Assembly (NCBI GenBank): GCA_022072255.1
Contig: JAJVHZ010000009.1
Location: 1-61,373, forward strand
DNA length: 61,373 nucleotides
Source of the DNA: Gammaproteobacteria bacterium
Lineage (GTDB): Bacteria > Pseudomonadota > Gammaproteobacteria > JAJPIJ01
Direction: 5' to 3'
The notes under the pieces are model-generated. The model saw nothing but the letters and a program-made list of their open reading frames with translations, searched no databases and had not been told where the DNA came from. Below are positions 33,982 to 42,128 of this stretch, piece after piece. The translations under genes were made by a program, and so were the position numbers. Each line of letters opens with the position of its first letter. Within the stretch, counting starts at the first letter, position 1.

Positions 33982-34301
33982 AACGACGGAAATTATAGAA
34001 TTTCAGGTACGCAAAAAGCCAGAAAAAAAATTCGCCGATCGGCGTTTGGAACGAGAGACTTCTACCCGGTGTGTAGAAAGAACTATTCCCACGCAACTAC
34101 CCGCATTCCGGGATAAACGGGAACGATGTCTTTAAGCTATTCTGATTGATTTGGAGTGATTCTCAAATAATTATGGGGGCGCTTTCGCTCCCCCGAATTC
34201 CGCAGCGTCCTCAGCCATTAGGGTATTTACCGCTGCGAGTTAACCAAATTATATCACTTCGCGATTCCAACGCCACAATCCGGCGCAATTATTGAGATTC
34301 T
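33982..34301. other. 320-base intergenic region with palindromes
   Basis: It lies between the end of the sigma-54 activator gene and the start of the 186-aa gene, both on the minus strand. It has a 12-bp perfect palindrome CGCCGATCGGCG (34033-34044) after an A-run, and the repeated stem-loop element at 34174-34237. I find no coding frame in it. Confidence 0.5.
34174..34237 (+). repeat. intergenic stem-loop element, copy 1
   Basis: A GC-rich hairpin (GGGGGCGC, then GCTCCCCC, 34175-34194) precedes a second stem CGCAGCG (34201-34207) / CGCTGCG (34231-34237). The loop of the second stem begins GTCCTCAGCCATTAGGGTAT. The 22-base core (34207-34228) recurs exactly at 36913-36934, while the flanking stems differ in sequence but keep the same arrangement. 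This suggests a structured RNA or a mobile palindromic element. The strand is not certain. Confidence 0.65.
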
Positions 34302-35684
34302 TTATTCCATGACTTTTTGCCGCGCCCGGTCCAGCCGGTGGTAGAGGGCTGTACGTTCAAGCCCCAGCCTGCGCGCTGCCCGCGAGTGGTTCCCGCCGAA
34401 GCTATCACGCACGATTTTGTAGAGCGCCAGCTCCTGCCGCTTGAAATGCTCATCAAGCGACTCTCCGGCGTGCAGCACGGCCACATATTCGATGTCACCC
34501 GATGCGTCTTTCTGATCAAGGAAGGTCTCGGGCTGCACCTGCGCGACCGTGATCACGCCGCCCTCGCCAGCACAGGCCGCCAGCCGCTCCAACATCGTCT
34601 CAAGCTCCCTCACGTTGCCGGGCCAGTGGTAACGACAAAGCATTCGTAGCGCGTCTTCTTCGATCTCAGGCCGTGTCGTGAAGCCCAGTCGCTGTGTGAT
34701 GTGGCCGAGGAAATGACGTGTGAGAAGCGGGATGTCCGCCTGGTGTTGTCTGAGCGGCGGCATCCGGAGCGGCAGCACATGCAAACGATAGTAGAGATCG
34801 TGGCGGAACCGTTTCTCGTCGACTTCCCGGCCGAGGTCGCGGTTGGTCGCGGCAATCACTCGCACATCGACGTCCAGCTCATCGTGCGCGCCGACGGGGC
34901 GGACTCTGCGTTCCTGTAATACTCGCAGCAACCGCACCTGGACAGCTTGGGTGGTTTCGCCGATCTCATCGAGAAAGATCGTCCCTCCGCTCGCGGCTTC
35001 AAACAGTCCCTGGCGATTTGCCGTCGCGCCAGTGAAGGCGCCCTTCACATAGCCGAAGAGTTCCGATTCGAGCAGCGATTCCGCGAATGCGCCGCAGTTG
35101 ACCGGAATGAAAGGCGCTTTCGCGCGATTGCTCAGATGATGAATTGCGCGCGCGGCGATCTCCTTGCCCGTTCCCGATTCGCCGCTGATGAGGACCGTCG
35201 AGTTGTTGCGGGCGGCGGTCAGGATCTCGTCCTTGATCCGCCGCATCGGTTCGGAATCGCCGATCAGACCCTCGACCACCGGTGACGATTCCCTTACCTT
35301 TCCTGCCCTCTCGGGACGCAATCTTCTTTCGGCCAGCAACTCGATGCGGTGCGCGGCGAGGTGAGCGGCGTCTTCGATCTCGCACTGAACGGCGTCACTC
35401 AGTGGCCCGCGGAATTTCACGACGAGCCGCGTCTGCCCGCCTTCGACGCCGACTTCGATTTCGCCCGCGTCGCGATCAGCCTCGGCCGCCGCTGGCGGTT
35501 TGAATTCCCGCTGCAGCCCGGCGCGCACGAATCTGATGCTGTATAAATCTATTCCCTTCTCTATGGCGATCTCCGCAAAATCATCCAGCACGCTTTCAAC
35601 GCTCGCACATCGCGCAAGCCTGGCCAGCGGGCGCACGGAGATCGAGCACATCTTCCCCTTTGACTGACGACCGATTGGCACCAT
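34302..35684 (-). CDS. sigma-54-dependent transcriptional activator (460 aa)
   Basis: The AAA+ domain has Walker A GESGTGKE, the sigma-54 contact loop GAFTGA, Walker B GGTIFLDEIGE and the RFRHDLYYRLHVLPL segment (about residues 155-375). A Fis-type HTH ends the protein (NHSRAARRLGLERTALYHRL). The N-terminal 140 residues are not a receiver or PAS domain; they look like a divergent sensor domain (VESVLDDFAEIAIEKGIDLYSIRFV, then a beta-rich part). It is preceded by AAAGGAG at the chosen ATG. The Crp-family gene lies 150 bases upstream. The signal and target promoters are unknown; I saw no clear -24/-12 promoter in the window. Confidence 0.9.
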   Translation of the reverse strand: MVPIGRQSKGKMCSISVRPLARLARCASVESVLDDFAEIAIEKGIDLYSIRFVRAGLQREFKPPAAAEADRDAGEIEVGVEGGQTRLVVKFRGPLSDAVQCEIEDAAHLAAHRIELLAERRLRPERAGKVRESSPVVEGLIGDSEPMRRIKDEILTAARNNSTVLISGESGTGKEIAARAIHHLSNRAKAPFIPVNCGAFAESLLESELFGYVKGAFTGATANRQGLFEAASGGTIFLDEIGETTQAVQVRLLRVLQERRVRPVGAHDELDVDVRVIAATNRDLGREVDEKRFRHDLYYRLHVLPLRMPPLRQHQADIPLLTRHFLGHITQRLGFTTRPEIEEDALRMLCRYHWPGNVRELETMLERLAACAGEGGVITVAQVQPETFLDQKDASGDIEYVAVLHAGESLDEHFKRQELALYKIVRDSFGGNHSRAARRLGLERTALYHRLDRARQKVME

Positions 35685-35835
35685 TGGACTGTCTACTCCT
35701 TTACCGCTATGAGTGAACAGAACGTCTGGGGGATGTGATGAGAGGTGAGGTGAAACCTCCGGCGCGTAGGGTGGAGACGGCGCCCAAAGATCAGATGTTT
35801 TACCTGTTAATTGATGCTTATCTGGCGAAGCAATC

Positions 35836-36624
35836 CTACTCCGGGTCCGACGATTTGTCTGTCAGGACCTGACTCTGTGAGCGGCTGACTCTGTCAGTGG
35901 CTGACACAACTTCGGGCGGGAGGAAACGGTTCATCTCTCGGCTAATGGCTTGATAACACTCGCAGGCGGCGTCTTCAAGCCCTTTGCGATCTCGAATGGT
36001 GATGCGGCCGCGCGCGTATCGAACCAGGTCTTTCTTCTGTAGCGCGCCCGCCGCCGAGCTGACGCCGCTGCGCGAGACGCCGAAGGTCTGCGCGAGACTT
36101 TCGTGCGTGAGGACGAACGTGTCGGAGGAGATGCGGTCGTGCGACATCAGCAGCCAGCGCGCCAGTCTTCGCTCAAGGCGGTGGAACAGGTGGCAGGTCA
36201 TCGTCTGCGCGACCTGGGACGTCATCGCTTGTGAGTAATCGAACAGCAGTTCCCGTAATTCCCCGCCCTGCCGGCACGCGGCGCGCAAAGCTTCGGTGCT
36301 TACGCGCAACGCCCCTCCTTTGATCTGCACGTAAGCGCGAAACAGACTTCCGTCAGTCCTCGCCAAGCCCGACAGGCCGACCACGCCTTCACGCCCGACC
36401 ATCGCGACTTCTATTGTGTCGCCGTCTTCCGTGGCGGAAAGGAGCGAGACGACTCCGCCGGTGATGAACCAGGCATGGCCAACCCTGTCATCAATGTCGA
36501 GCAAAGTCCGCCCTTCATCCAGGCGCACCTCCTCAAGGCCTGACGCCAAGCGTTTCATGACGGCCGGGGGGAGGGCGGCCAGCAGCCTGTTTTCGCCCGC
36601 ATCGGGCCTCGGTCTCGCGAACAT
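35836..36624 (-). CDS. Crp/Fnr-family transcriptional regulator (262 aa)
   Basis: An N-terminal cyclic-nucleotide-binding-type barrel (LLAALPPAVMKRLASGLEEVRLDEGRTLLDIDDRVGHAWFITGGVVSLL, then AMVGREGVVGLSGL) is followed by a winged helix (ESLAQTFGVSRSGVSSAAGALQKKDLVRYARGRITI). There is no FNR-type cysteine cluster. The DEGDTIEVAMVGREG surroundings match the acidobacterial and proteobacterial Crp-like group that often controls gene expression without cAMP. The C-terminal tail (about 40 residues) is longer than usual. Confidence 0.9.
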   Translation of the reverse strand: MFARPRPDAGENRLLAALPPAVMKRLASGLEEVRLDEGRTLLDIDDRVGHAWFITGGVVSLLSATEDGDTIEVAMVGREGVVGLSGLARTDGSLFRAYVQIKGGALRVSTEALRAACRQGGELRELLFDYSQAMTSQVAQTMTCHLFHRLERRLARWLLMSHDRISSDTFVLTHESLAQTFGVSRSGVSSAAGALQKKDLVRYARGRITIRDRKGLEDAACECYQAISREMNRFLPPEVVSATDRVSRSQSQVLTDKSSDPE

Positions 36625-37061
36625 ACTTCTCCCCTAAGTCTACGTAAGACAAGGTTCTATTGGATCAATCTTCCCGAATACGCGGTCGTGATAACTAATG
36701 TCACATCTGCAACTTCGTTCACCTCTCCGGACAAGACCGAAGTTCGTCAGCGATCGTGACAGCAGTTAAACTCTCCGGTGATCAATGATCGTGAGGAAAA
36801 GAGGCAGGGAGCCTGTTGAATTTGCGATTCTCAGTTCATCGTGGTTGCGATCGTTATGAGGCGGCGGGGTTTGTTTCCGCCCCCCTGACGGCGCGCCTCA
36901 GCGCCGCTGCGAGTCCTCAGCCATTAGGGTATTTTCCCCGCAATGCGTATAAGTATAGGCACTGGGTCGTCATCTTTGCTAGCCGACGACCTGCAATTTA
37001 ATGTAAAGAAGATCCTTTCACCGGTATCAAAAGCTGGAGTCAGAAAACGCGCTTCGCGCGC
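36625..37061. other. 437-base intergenic region upstream of the Crp-like gene
   Basis: It contains the promoter of the Crp-like gene (minus) and the second copy of the intergenic stem-loop element (about 36862-36949). I see no convincing gene. A 61-codon frame on the plus strand at 36816 lacks a ribosome-binding site and coincides with the repeat element. Confidence 0.5.
36862..36949 (+). repeat. intergenic stem-loop element, copy 2
   Basis: The core, beginning GTCCTCAGCCATTAGGGTAT (36913-36934), is identical to copy 1 at 34207-34228. It is again preceded by a G/C hairpin (GGCGGCGGGG, then CCGCCCCCC) and by the CGCTGCGA string, and followed by CGCAATGCG. The conserved loop with changed but still GC-paired flanks argues for a real element, not chance identity. 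The borders are approximate. Confidence 0.6.
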
Positions 37062-37355
37062 TCACGCCATCACTTCCTCCCCCAGCGATTGAGCGGCCGC
37101 GTTTTGTTCTCCGGCGCCGTCTTTTAGTACTAAACCGACGTCCTCCCTTCCCATCGCCAGGATGCATTTGGAGAGCAAATCGATAATGCCCTGGCCGATC
37201 AGTTGCGCCTCTTCGTCAGGAAGCCTCAACAGCCTGTAGGCCATCTCCCTGGCGTCGAGATTCGCACCCGGCACATCGTAGATCGAGAAGTCTTCGATCG
37301 ATCCCGCCGGCTTTTTTGCGGAGGATGTTTTTGATGATTCCGACTTTGATTTCAT
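37062..37355 (-). CDS. hypothetical protein (97 aa)
   Basis: The start is taken as MKSKSESSKTSSAKK (ATG 37353-37355). The N-terminus is Ser/Lys-rich, then DFSIYDVPGANLDAREMAYRLLRLPDEEAQLIGQGIIDLLSKCILAMG forms likely helices. No family is recognised. It overlaps the end of the upstream gene by 140 bases in another frame. That is unusually long, so either the upstream protein ends by frameshifting into this frame or one of the starts is wrong. The TTTAGTACTAAA motif at 37123 lies inside it. Confidence 0.5.
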   Translation of the reverse strand: MKSKSESSKTSSAKKPAGSIEDFSIYDVPGANLDAREMAYRLLRLPDEEAQLIGQGIIDLLSKCILAMGREDVGLVLKDGAGEQNAAAQSLGEEVMA

Positions 37356-37692
37356 AACCTTCACGCTCCAATCCCAAGATTTGCGTTGCGCTGATGTAGC
37401 CCGCAACCAACCTGGACTCTTTCCCGCAATCGCAGCAAGGCGCCCGCCGCAGGATCTCGTATCCGGTCCGGATCCGCCGCCCGATCTGCCGCTTACCCGA
37501 CGGGTTCAGGACGTGTTTTTCAGGGATCGGCGGCTTCCCTTTCAGGCGTTTCCAGCTTTTCGGATCACTATTGATAAGCTCTTGCTGCGCTGGCACTTGC
37601 GGGGATTTTTTAGTACTAAACGAGTCATTCTTGATGATCCTAAATTGCGGCCCATCTTCAGTACTAAAAGTTTCACTGGCTTTTAGTACTGA
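37123..37692. repeat. dispersed TTTAGTACTAAA palindromes (four sites)
   Basis: TTTAGTACTAAA occurs exactly at 37123-37134 and 37609-37620. Single-mismatch-arm versions lie at 37657-37668 (TCAGTACTAAAA) and 37681-37692 (TTTTAGTACTGA). They fall inside two overlapping genes and in different reading frames: one encodes LVLK and another FSTK. Conservation is therefore at the DNA level. They may be binding sites of an unknown regulator or recombination enzyme. Confidence 0.6.
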
Positions 37693-37893
37693 CGGACGAT
37701 CTTTTGCCAAAACAGGGCCGTCGCTTGATTCTTCGGAATCGACGCCGGGCTGATCTGCCATCGTATGACCGCCGAAACTGCCGGCATCGTCTTTCGTCGC
37801 TTCGGTCTGAGACGGTCGCAATCGCGCCGGTGAACCATTCACCGTCACCGGCAGTGGCCTGGCGAATGACGGCAGAGGGGCAACCGGACTCAC
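37216..37893 (-). CDS. hypothetical protein with paired CxxC motifs (up to 225 aa)
   Basis: The longest frame begins with GTG 37893; the first ATG (MADQPGVDSEESSDG) is at 37761, and neither has a strong ribosome-binding site. The N-terminal half is low-complexity and Ser/Pro/Lys-rich. The C-terminal half carries a basic stretch (NPSGKRQIGRRIRTGYEILRRA) and cysteines CCDC near residue 150 and CAGC near 209. Together these could bind one zinc ion, which supports reading this frame to its end despite the overlap with the next gene. It follows the membrane protein gene at 37902 by eight bases. Confidence 0.5.
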   Translation of the reverse strand: MSPVAPLPSFARPLPVTVNGSPARLRPSQTEATKDDAGSFGGHTMADQPGVDSEESSDGPVLAKDRPSVLKASETFSTEDGPQFRIIKNDSFSTKKSPQVPAQQELINSDPKSWKRLKGKPPIPEKHVLNPSGKRQIGRRIRTGYEILRRAPCCDCGKESRLVAGYISATQILGLEREGYEIKVGIIKNILRKKAGGIDRRLLDLRCAGCESRRQGDGLQAVEAS

Positions 37894-37901
37894 CGGCGCG
37901 A

Positions 37902-38696
37902 TCAGTTTGGGAGTCTGTCTCCATCGCGGCCGTCAACTACCTGACTGCTGCGCCAGGCCGCACGCTGCGCTTCCCGGCGATTTTCCGGCCTTGCGCTCTC
38001 CGTGTGAGCTTCCGCGCCTTCGATGAAGCCGACGATCTCCCTGGCGTGTTCGATGCTCGCTTGCTCGAAGAGGGCGCGCCGCGCCGCCGAGACGCGCGGC
38101 GTGTCCATGCTCTCGCGATAAGCGCCAACCATCAGCGAGTTTTGCTCGCGCTGCACCTCGACCAACTGCGAGCGCAGATCCGCCTCAGCCTCGAGCACGG
38201 CCACACGCATCGCGCTCTCCGGCGCCGCGTCGTAAAGCTTTTTCCAGAGCATCGGCACGCCGACGATGGCCAGCGGCAACAGGTAAGACGCGTAAACGCT
38301 CATTAGCCACTGCACCGTTCCGTTCGAGGTCGAGCCGAAGGCGAAGTGCGTGACCGAGGTGGCGGCGAGCAAAATCCAGATCACCCAGGATGCGATGTTG
38401 GCAATCCCGCGCTGCTCGCTCGAACGAAACCAGTGATGGCGCCCGTAGACCAGCGCCAGCGCCGAGCCTTCCAGCAGCGTGACGGGGAGCACGGCCGCAA
38501 AATCGACCCACTCTTTCCAGAGCGCGCTCGATTGCATTCCTTTATGGGTAAGGGAATAGGTCATCGTGCCGGTGACGACGACGCCCACGATCATCATCGC
38601 CCATGCCATCGTGCCGCCGCCGATGAACCCTTTTTTCGTATTCGCTTCGTGAATGACCGCCTTCATTTCACGGGTATAATTTTCAAGAGGTCTCAT
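37902..38696 (-). CDS. four-helix membrane protein with cytoplasmic helical tail (264 aa)
   Basis: The start is MRPLENYTREMKAVIHEAN (ATG 38694-38696), with CAGGAGAAA upstream. Four hydrophobic spans are visible: AWAMMIVGVVVTGTMTYSL, FAAVLPVTLLEGSALALVYG, ASWVIWILLAATSVTHFAF, and SVYASYLLPLAIVGVPMLW. A helical soluble tail follows with AVLEAEADLRSQLVEVQREQN and ARRALFEQASIEHAREIV. No enzyme motif is present. It may be a plasmid-specific membrane component; the gene is followed at once by the CxxC protein, so they are probably co-expressed. Confidence 0.7.
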   Translation of the reverse strand: MRPLENYTREMKAVIHEANTKKGFIGGGTMAWAMMIVGVVVTGTMTYSLTHKGMQSSALWKEWVDFAAVLPVTLLEGSALALVYGRHHWFRSSEQRGIANIASWVIWILLAATSVTHFAFGSTSNGTVQWLMSVYASYLLPLAIVGVPMLWKKLYDAAPESAMRVAVLEAEADLRSQLVEVQREQNSLMVGAYRESMDTPRVSAARRALFEQASIEHAREIVGFIEGAEAHTESARPENRREAQRAAWRSSQVVDGRDGDRLPN

Positions 38697-38847
38697 GGTT
38701 GATTTCTCCTGGTTATGTTTTGGCGCCGACATTGTGGACAACAACGAACTTTCAACAGCCACGCTCTACTAACCGCGTTGCGGTTGTTGATAGCCGTCAG
38801 GTCTAAAGAGCGGCTTCAGTGATTCACATGCCTCTCTCAGACTTAGA

Positions 38848-38911
38848 GGCTTACTATTATACCAGTAAACCAGTAAAGAACTAAACCAACAGAACTCCTT
38901 AGCAGTAAGCC
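38848..38911. promoter_or_regulatory. inverted and tandem repeats upstream of a ribbon-helix-helix gene
   Basis: GGCTTACT (38848-38855) and AGTAAGCC (38904-38911) are exact reverse complements. Between them lies the perfect tandem repeat ACCAGTAAACCAGTAA (38861-38876). A GCCTCT/AGAGGC hairpin precedes them. Ribbon-helix-helix repressors bind such short tandem sites, and one is encoded at 39004-39213, so autoregulation is likely. The rest of the 307-base spacer 38697-39003 shows nothing else. Confidence 0.55.
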
Positions 38912-39003
38912 TGCAAAACGCTACAATCCCCTCAAGCAAGTGATCTTGGTTTGATCGGTCCCCGACAACATAGAAAGGGAATCAAGAATGGAGGTTCAAC
39001 AAG

Positions 39004-39213
39004 TTGCCCAGCAAAAAAAGAACTCGTTCCTCGGAGGACAATAGTTCCTCGGAGAAACTCATCAAGGTTTCGTATTACATCCGCGAGGATCAGGACACGA
39101 TTCTTGAGGAGATCAAGCTTGAGGTGCGACGATCTACCGGGGAGCGTACGGACAAGTCTGCGCTTATTCGGGAAGCGATTGATCTTCTTGCGAGCAAATA
39201 TAAAGTGAAGTAA
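39004..39213 (+). CDS. ribbon-helix-helix DNA-binding protein (69 aa)
   Basis: A TTG start at 39004 follows ATGGAGGTTCAACAAG, a good ribosome-binding site at nine bases. The Ser/Lys/Arg-rich N-terminus (SKKRTRSSEDNSSSEK) leads into IKVSYYIREDQDTILEEIKLEVRRSTGERTDKSALIREAIDLL. That is the strand-helix-helix of a ribbon-helix-helix dimer, as in CopG/ParG-type proteins. It may regulate plasmid copy or partition, or act as an antitoxin without a neighbour. The upstream repeats are its likely target. Confidence 0.75.
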   Translation: MPSKKRTRSSEDNSSSEKLIKVSYYIREDQDTILEEIKLEVRRSTGERTDKSALIREAIDLLASKYKVK

Positions 39214-39409
39214 GAATGGGAAGTCAGACCCTTACCCTACTCCGGCGATATCTTGAAGCCCACTCACGAGCGCCTTTGCCTGAGATGGCCATTCGGTAGA
39301 ATTTTGAGACTTGCTAATTTCGCGCCTGAGGTTGGCCATTTTTCAACGCGCTTGTCTATTTCCAAAATTGCGACTCTACTGCCCTCGGTCTGAAACTTCT
39401 GCCCAGCTT

Positions 39410-40942
39410 TCATTCCTCAAGCGCAGTACGACCTAAAACCGTTGTGCGATATTTCTGCGTCGGGGCCTTGGGGTGCTCAGGATCAGTCATCTCTAATAGG
39501 CCAAGAGAGAGAAGCGGTTTCAGGTATCGCTCGCGCAGATGCTTGGCGTTTTTAATCCTCAAATGGGACTGAATACTGCCGCGATCCTGCGGCGTGAGAC
39601 AAAACTCTAACAACGCCTTTTCAACTTCGCTCAGATCCCTGATTACATGGGGGGCCACATGGGGGGTTACATGGGGGGTGATTTGATTTTTCACCTCTGA
39701 ATGAGCAAGAAGTACTACTGTGAAGAAAGTTCGATCGTCATCTGTTTTGAACTCCGCCGGCGGGGATCCGTTTGATTGCATTGCGCGCCGGATCTTCGGG
39801 ATGCCGGTTCCCCTCCCTTCCGTCAGCTCAAGCTCTTTCAGGAAATCGCCGATGCGCCGGTTGCGATAACGCCTCGAAACCACTTTCCCGGCGGCCAGGT
39901 CCTCGAGCGAGATCGAACGGTCGGCTCCCGGATAGCTCGTAATCGTGATGTGGTCGGGCAGGATGCGCACCTCAATCGGCTCGCGCTCTTCATAGCTGCG
40001 GTGATAGACGGCGTTGACGAGAGCCTCTTCGAGCGCGGCGAACGGGTAATTGAAGAAGCGGTCCGCCTCGGCGCGATCGCCGTGCTTGACGACGTGCTCC
40101 CGGATCACCGTGCTCCTCAAGTGGCGCAGCGCGTCCTCAATCATACGGTTGAGCGGGCCGCGAAAACTCTGCTCTGTAAAAGCGCTCGCGCCAGGGCCTT
40201 CGGGAAAATGCACGACGTCGATCTGCGTGTAGGGGAAGAACCGCTCTGGGTGCTCGTTGAAAAACATCAGCCCGACATTTCGCGGGAAGAGGAACTCGGC
40301 CGGGCCGTCCACAATGTTCATCTGCCGGCATAGCTGCGCGAAATCCATGCCCGTCGCTTCGTCGGCCAGCCGGCTCTTGATGTCACGCAAGTATGCGTAG
40401 ATGAGCGAGGCCTGCAGGTCCTTGATCGAGGCCGATTGGTTGATCCGGTCGTCGAAGGGAATCCGCGCCGCCAGCGACATCAGCTCCCGCTCGTCTTCCC
40501 CTTTCGCGCGGACGGTCGAGGACTGCTTGCGGATATAGTAATGGTACGTGCGATTGTCTTTCGCCAGTGATTCGGCGGCCTTGTAGGGGCGGTGCTGGCC
40601 GCCGGGACACCAGATGACGAGGATGTGTCGCTCGTCGATCTCGTAAGGCGCACTAATCGGATGGTAAGCAGGTTGAATCCGGTGATAGCCGAGGTTGAGC
40701 AATTCCTGTTGGATCGCGTCCAGCCTGTTCGGGTCGATTCCCACGGGCGGAAGCGCGGGCCTTCCCTGATCCGCCGCAATGCCAATCAAGATGTAGCCGC
40801 CGCCAAGGTTATGGAAGTCGTTGGCGAAGGCGCAGACCGTATGCAGGACAGCTTCCGGGTTCCAGCCCTCCTTGAATTCAAGCCGCTCCCATTCGACGAG
40901 GCGGCCTTTCAGGATTTCATCCAGATTGATTGGTAAGCTCAT
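39410..40942 (-). CDS. AlbA_2 (Schlafen-like) plus GHKL-ATPase-like regulator (510 aa)
   Basis: I start at MSLPINLDEILKGRL (ATG 40940-40942). Residues about 15-140 are the AlbA_2/Schlafen-like domain (EWERLEFKEGWN, then NDFHNLGGGYILIGI). The middle part has the HATPase_c_4-type segment ALEEALVNAVYHRSYE...VRILPDHITITSYPG. A proline-histidine repeat TPHVTPHVAPHV separates this from a winged-helix-like C-terminus. Such proteins are widespread, annotated as RecG-like or ATP-binding regulators. Their role is uncertain, with links to stress and phage response. It stands alone between spacers. Confidence 0.85.
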   Translation of the reverse strand: MSLPINLDEILKGRLVEWERLEFKEGWNPEAVLHTVCAFANDFHNLGGGYILIGIAADQGRPALPPVGIDPNRLDAIQQELLNLGYHRIQPAYHPISAPYEIDERHILVIWCPGGQHRPYKAAESLAKDNRTYHYYIRKQSSTVRAKGEDERELMSLAARIPFDDRINQSASIKDLQASLIYAYLRDIKSRLADEATGMDFAQLCRQMNIVDGPAEFLFPRNVGLMFFNEHPERFFPYTQIDVVHFPEGPGASAFTEQSFRGPLNRMIEDALRHLRSTVIREHVVKHGDRAEADRFFNYPFAALEEALVNAVYHRSYEEREPIEVRILPDHITITSYPGADRSISLEDLAAGKVVSRRYRNRRIGDFLKELELTEGRGTGIPKIRRAMQSNGSPPAEFKTDDDRTFFTVVLLAHSEVKNQITPHVTPHVAPHVIRDLSEVEKALLEFCLTPQDRGSIQSHLRIKNAKHLRERYLKPLLSLGLLEMTDPEHPKAPTQKYRTTVLGRTALEE

Positions 40943-41213
40943 TAGATATGCAAGCGGGCTCGCAGGAAGAACGGTATTCCTGCTTTTGAAAGAGGGGCTT
41001 CGATGGCATCGCACCCCTGATCGCAGCATCCAATAATATGGGGAAGCTGAATTTTCGCTTCACTGTTTTCGATCCGTTGCATTGCGAACTCCGTGTTGCG
41101 CGCGTATGTAGAAAAGAGATAGCGACGCCCCGATTATATATCCGTGGACGAGTTACGAGGAATGGCTGGCGGTTCGAGCAAGCCGGCAGTTATCAGCGGC
41201 TGGAGAGGCTTTA

Positions 41214-42101
41214 ATGGGCAAGCACTGGGACGACTGTGACGATGAAACCCGCGCCTTCGTCATGAAGGCCGTCGATATCCTGCGCTCGCGCCTCGGAACG
41301 GATCTAAGAAGCGTTTTGCTGCATGGGTCTCTTGCGCACGGATGCTATTTCATTCCCAAAAGCGACGTTGATATCCTTGCTGTCACCGCGGCGCCCCTTG
41401 CCGAATCAACAGCAAAGGATCTCCTGCAGGCGATCAATCATCTCAACGACCAGCGTCCGTATACCGGTTCGCTCGAACTGAGCCTGGTATTGGAAGAGAG
41501 CGCCCGGACGCCGGATCACCCGATTCCCTATGAACTCCATTTCGGGGAGGAGTATGCCGACCGCATCCGAAGCGGCCTGTACGATTACACGGCGAGGCGC
41601 GGGCGCGATCCGGACCTGGCCGCCCATTTCACCGTAGCGCGAAAGCTCGGAATCTGTCTCTACGGAACTGCCGCGCCCCAAATTCTCGGCCCGGCGCCAT
41701 GGCTACACTTCCTGGATGCGATTGATGCCGGCGATCTCGACTGGATATTGACGAACGAGAACATCCTGACCTCGCCCTTCTATGGCGTGCTCAATGCGTG
41801 CCGCGTCGTAATGACGCGAACCTGGGGGGAAGGAACGGTGGTGAGCAAAGAAGACGGCGCGCTCTGGGCCCTGGAAAACTTCCCCGCGGAACATCGAGGG
41901 ATCATCCAGCAGGCGCTCGACGTCTATCGTGCGCCGACGCCTGTGACACCCGAAAATCGCCGCACCGGCGGGATCGAATGGGACAGGGAAAAACTGCTCG
42001 CCTTTCGGGATTTTATCGCGGCGACGGGCGATCCCGACCGCTGCGGCTTCGCCTTCGCCCGTCGCTCGCTTACAATCGGAATGCCCCGTTGCAACCGCTG
42101 A
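41214..42101 (+). CDS. AadA-like nucleotidyltransferase (295 aa)
   Basis: The nucleotidyltransferase core LLHGSLAHGCYFIPKSDVDILAV (residues about 37-60) has the GS-x(n)-DxD metal site. The rest (ELSLVLEE, PYELHFG, then a helical C-terminus with VLNACRVVMTRTWGEGTVVSKEDGALWALE) matches the aminoglycoside adenylyltransferase AadA/DUF4111 group. It might confer streptomycin or spectinomycin resistance, but distant members exist without that activity. GGAGAGGC precedes the ATG. The dinB gene follows 27 bases downstream on the same strand. Confidence 0.8.
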   Translation: MGKHWDDCDDETRAFVMKAVDILRSRLGTDLRSVLLHGSLAHGCYFIPKSDVDILAVTAAPLAESTAKDLLQAINHLNDQRPYTGSLELSLVLEESARTPDHPIPYELHFGEEYADRIRSGLYDYTARRGRDPDLAAHFTVARKLGICLYGTAAPQILGPAPWLHFLDAIDAGDLDWILTNENILTSPFYGVLNACRVVMTRTWGEGTVVSKEDGALWALENFPAEHRGIIQQALDVYRAPTPVTPENRRTGGIEWDREKLLAFRDFIAATGDPDRCGFAFARRSLTIGMPRCNR

Positions 42102-42128
42102 TTCGCAGTCATGCCGGGAGCCTTCTTC

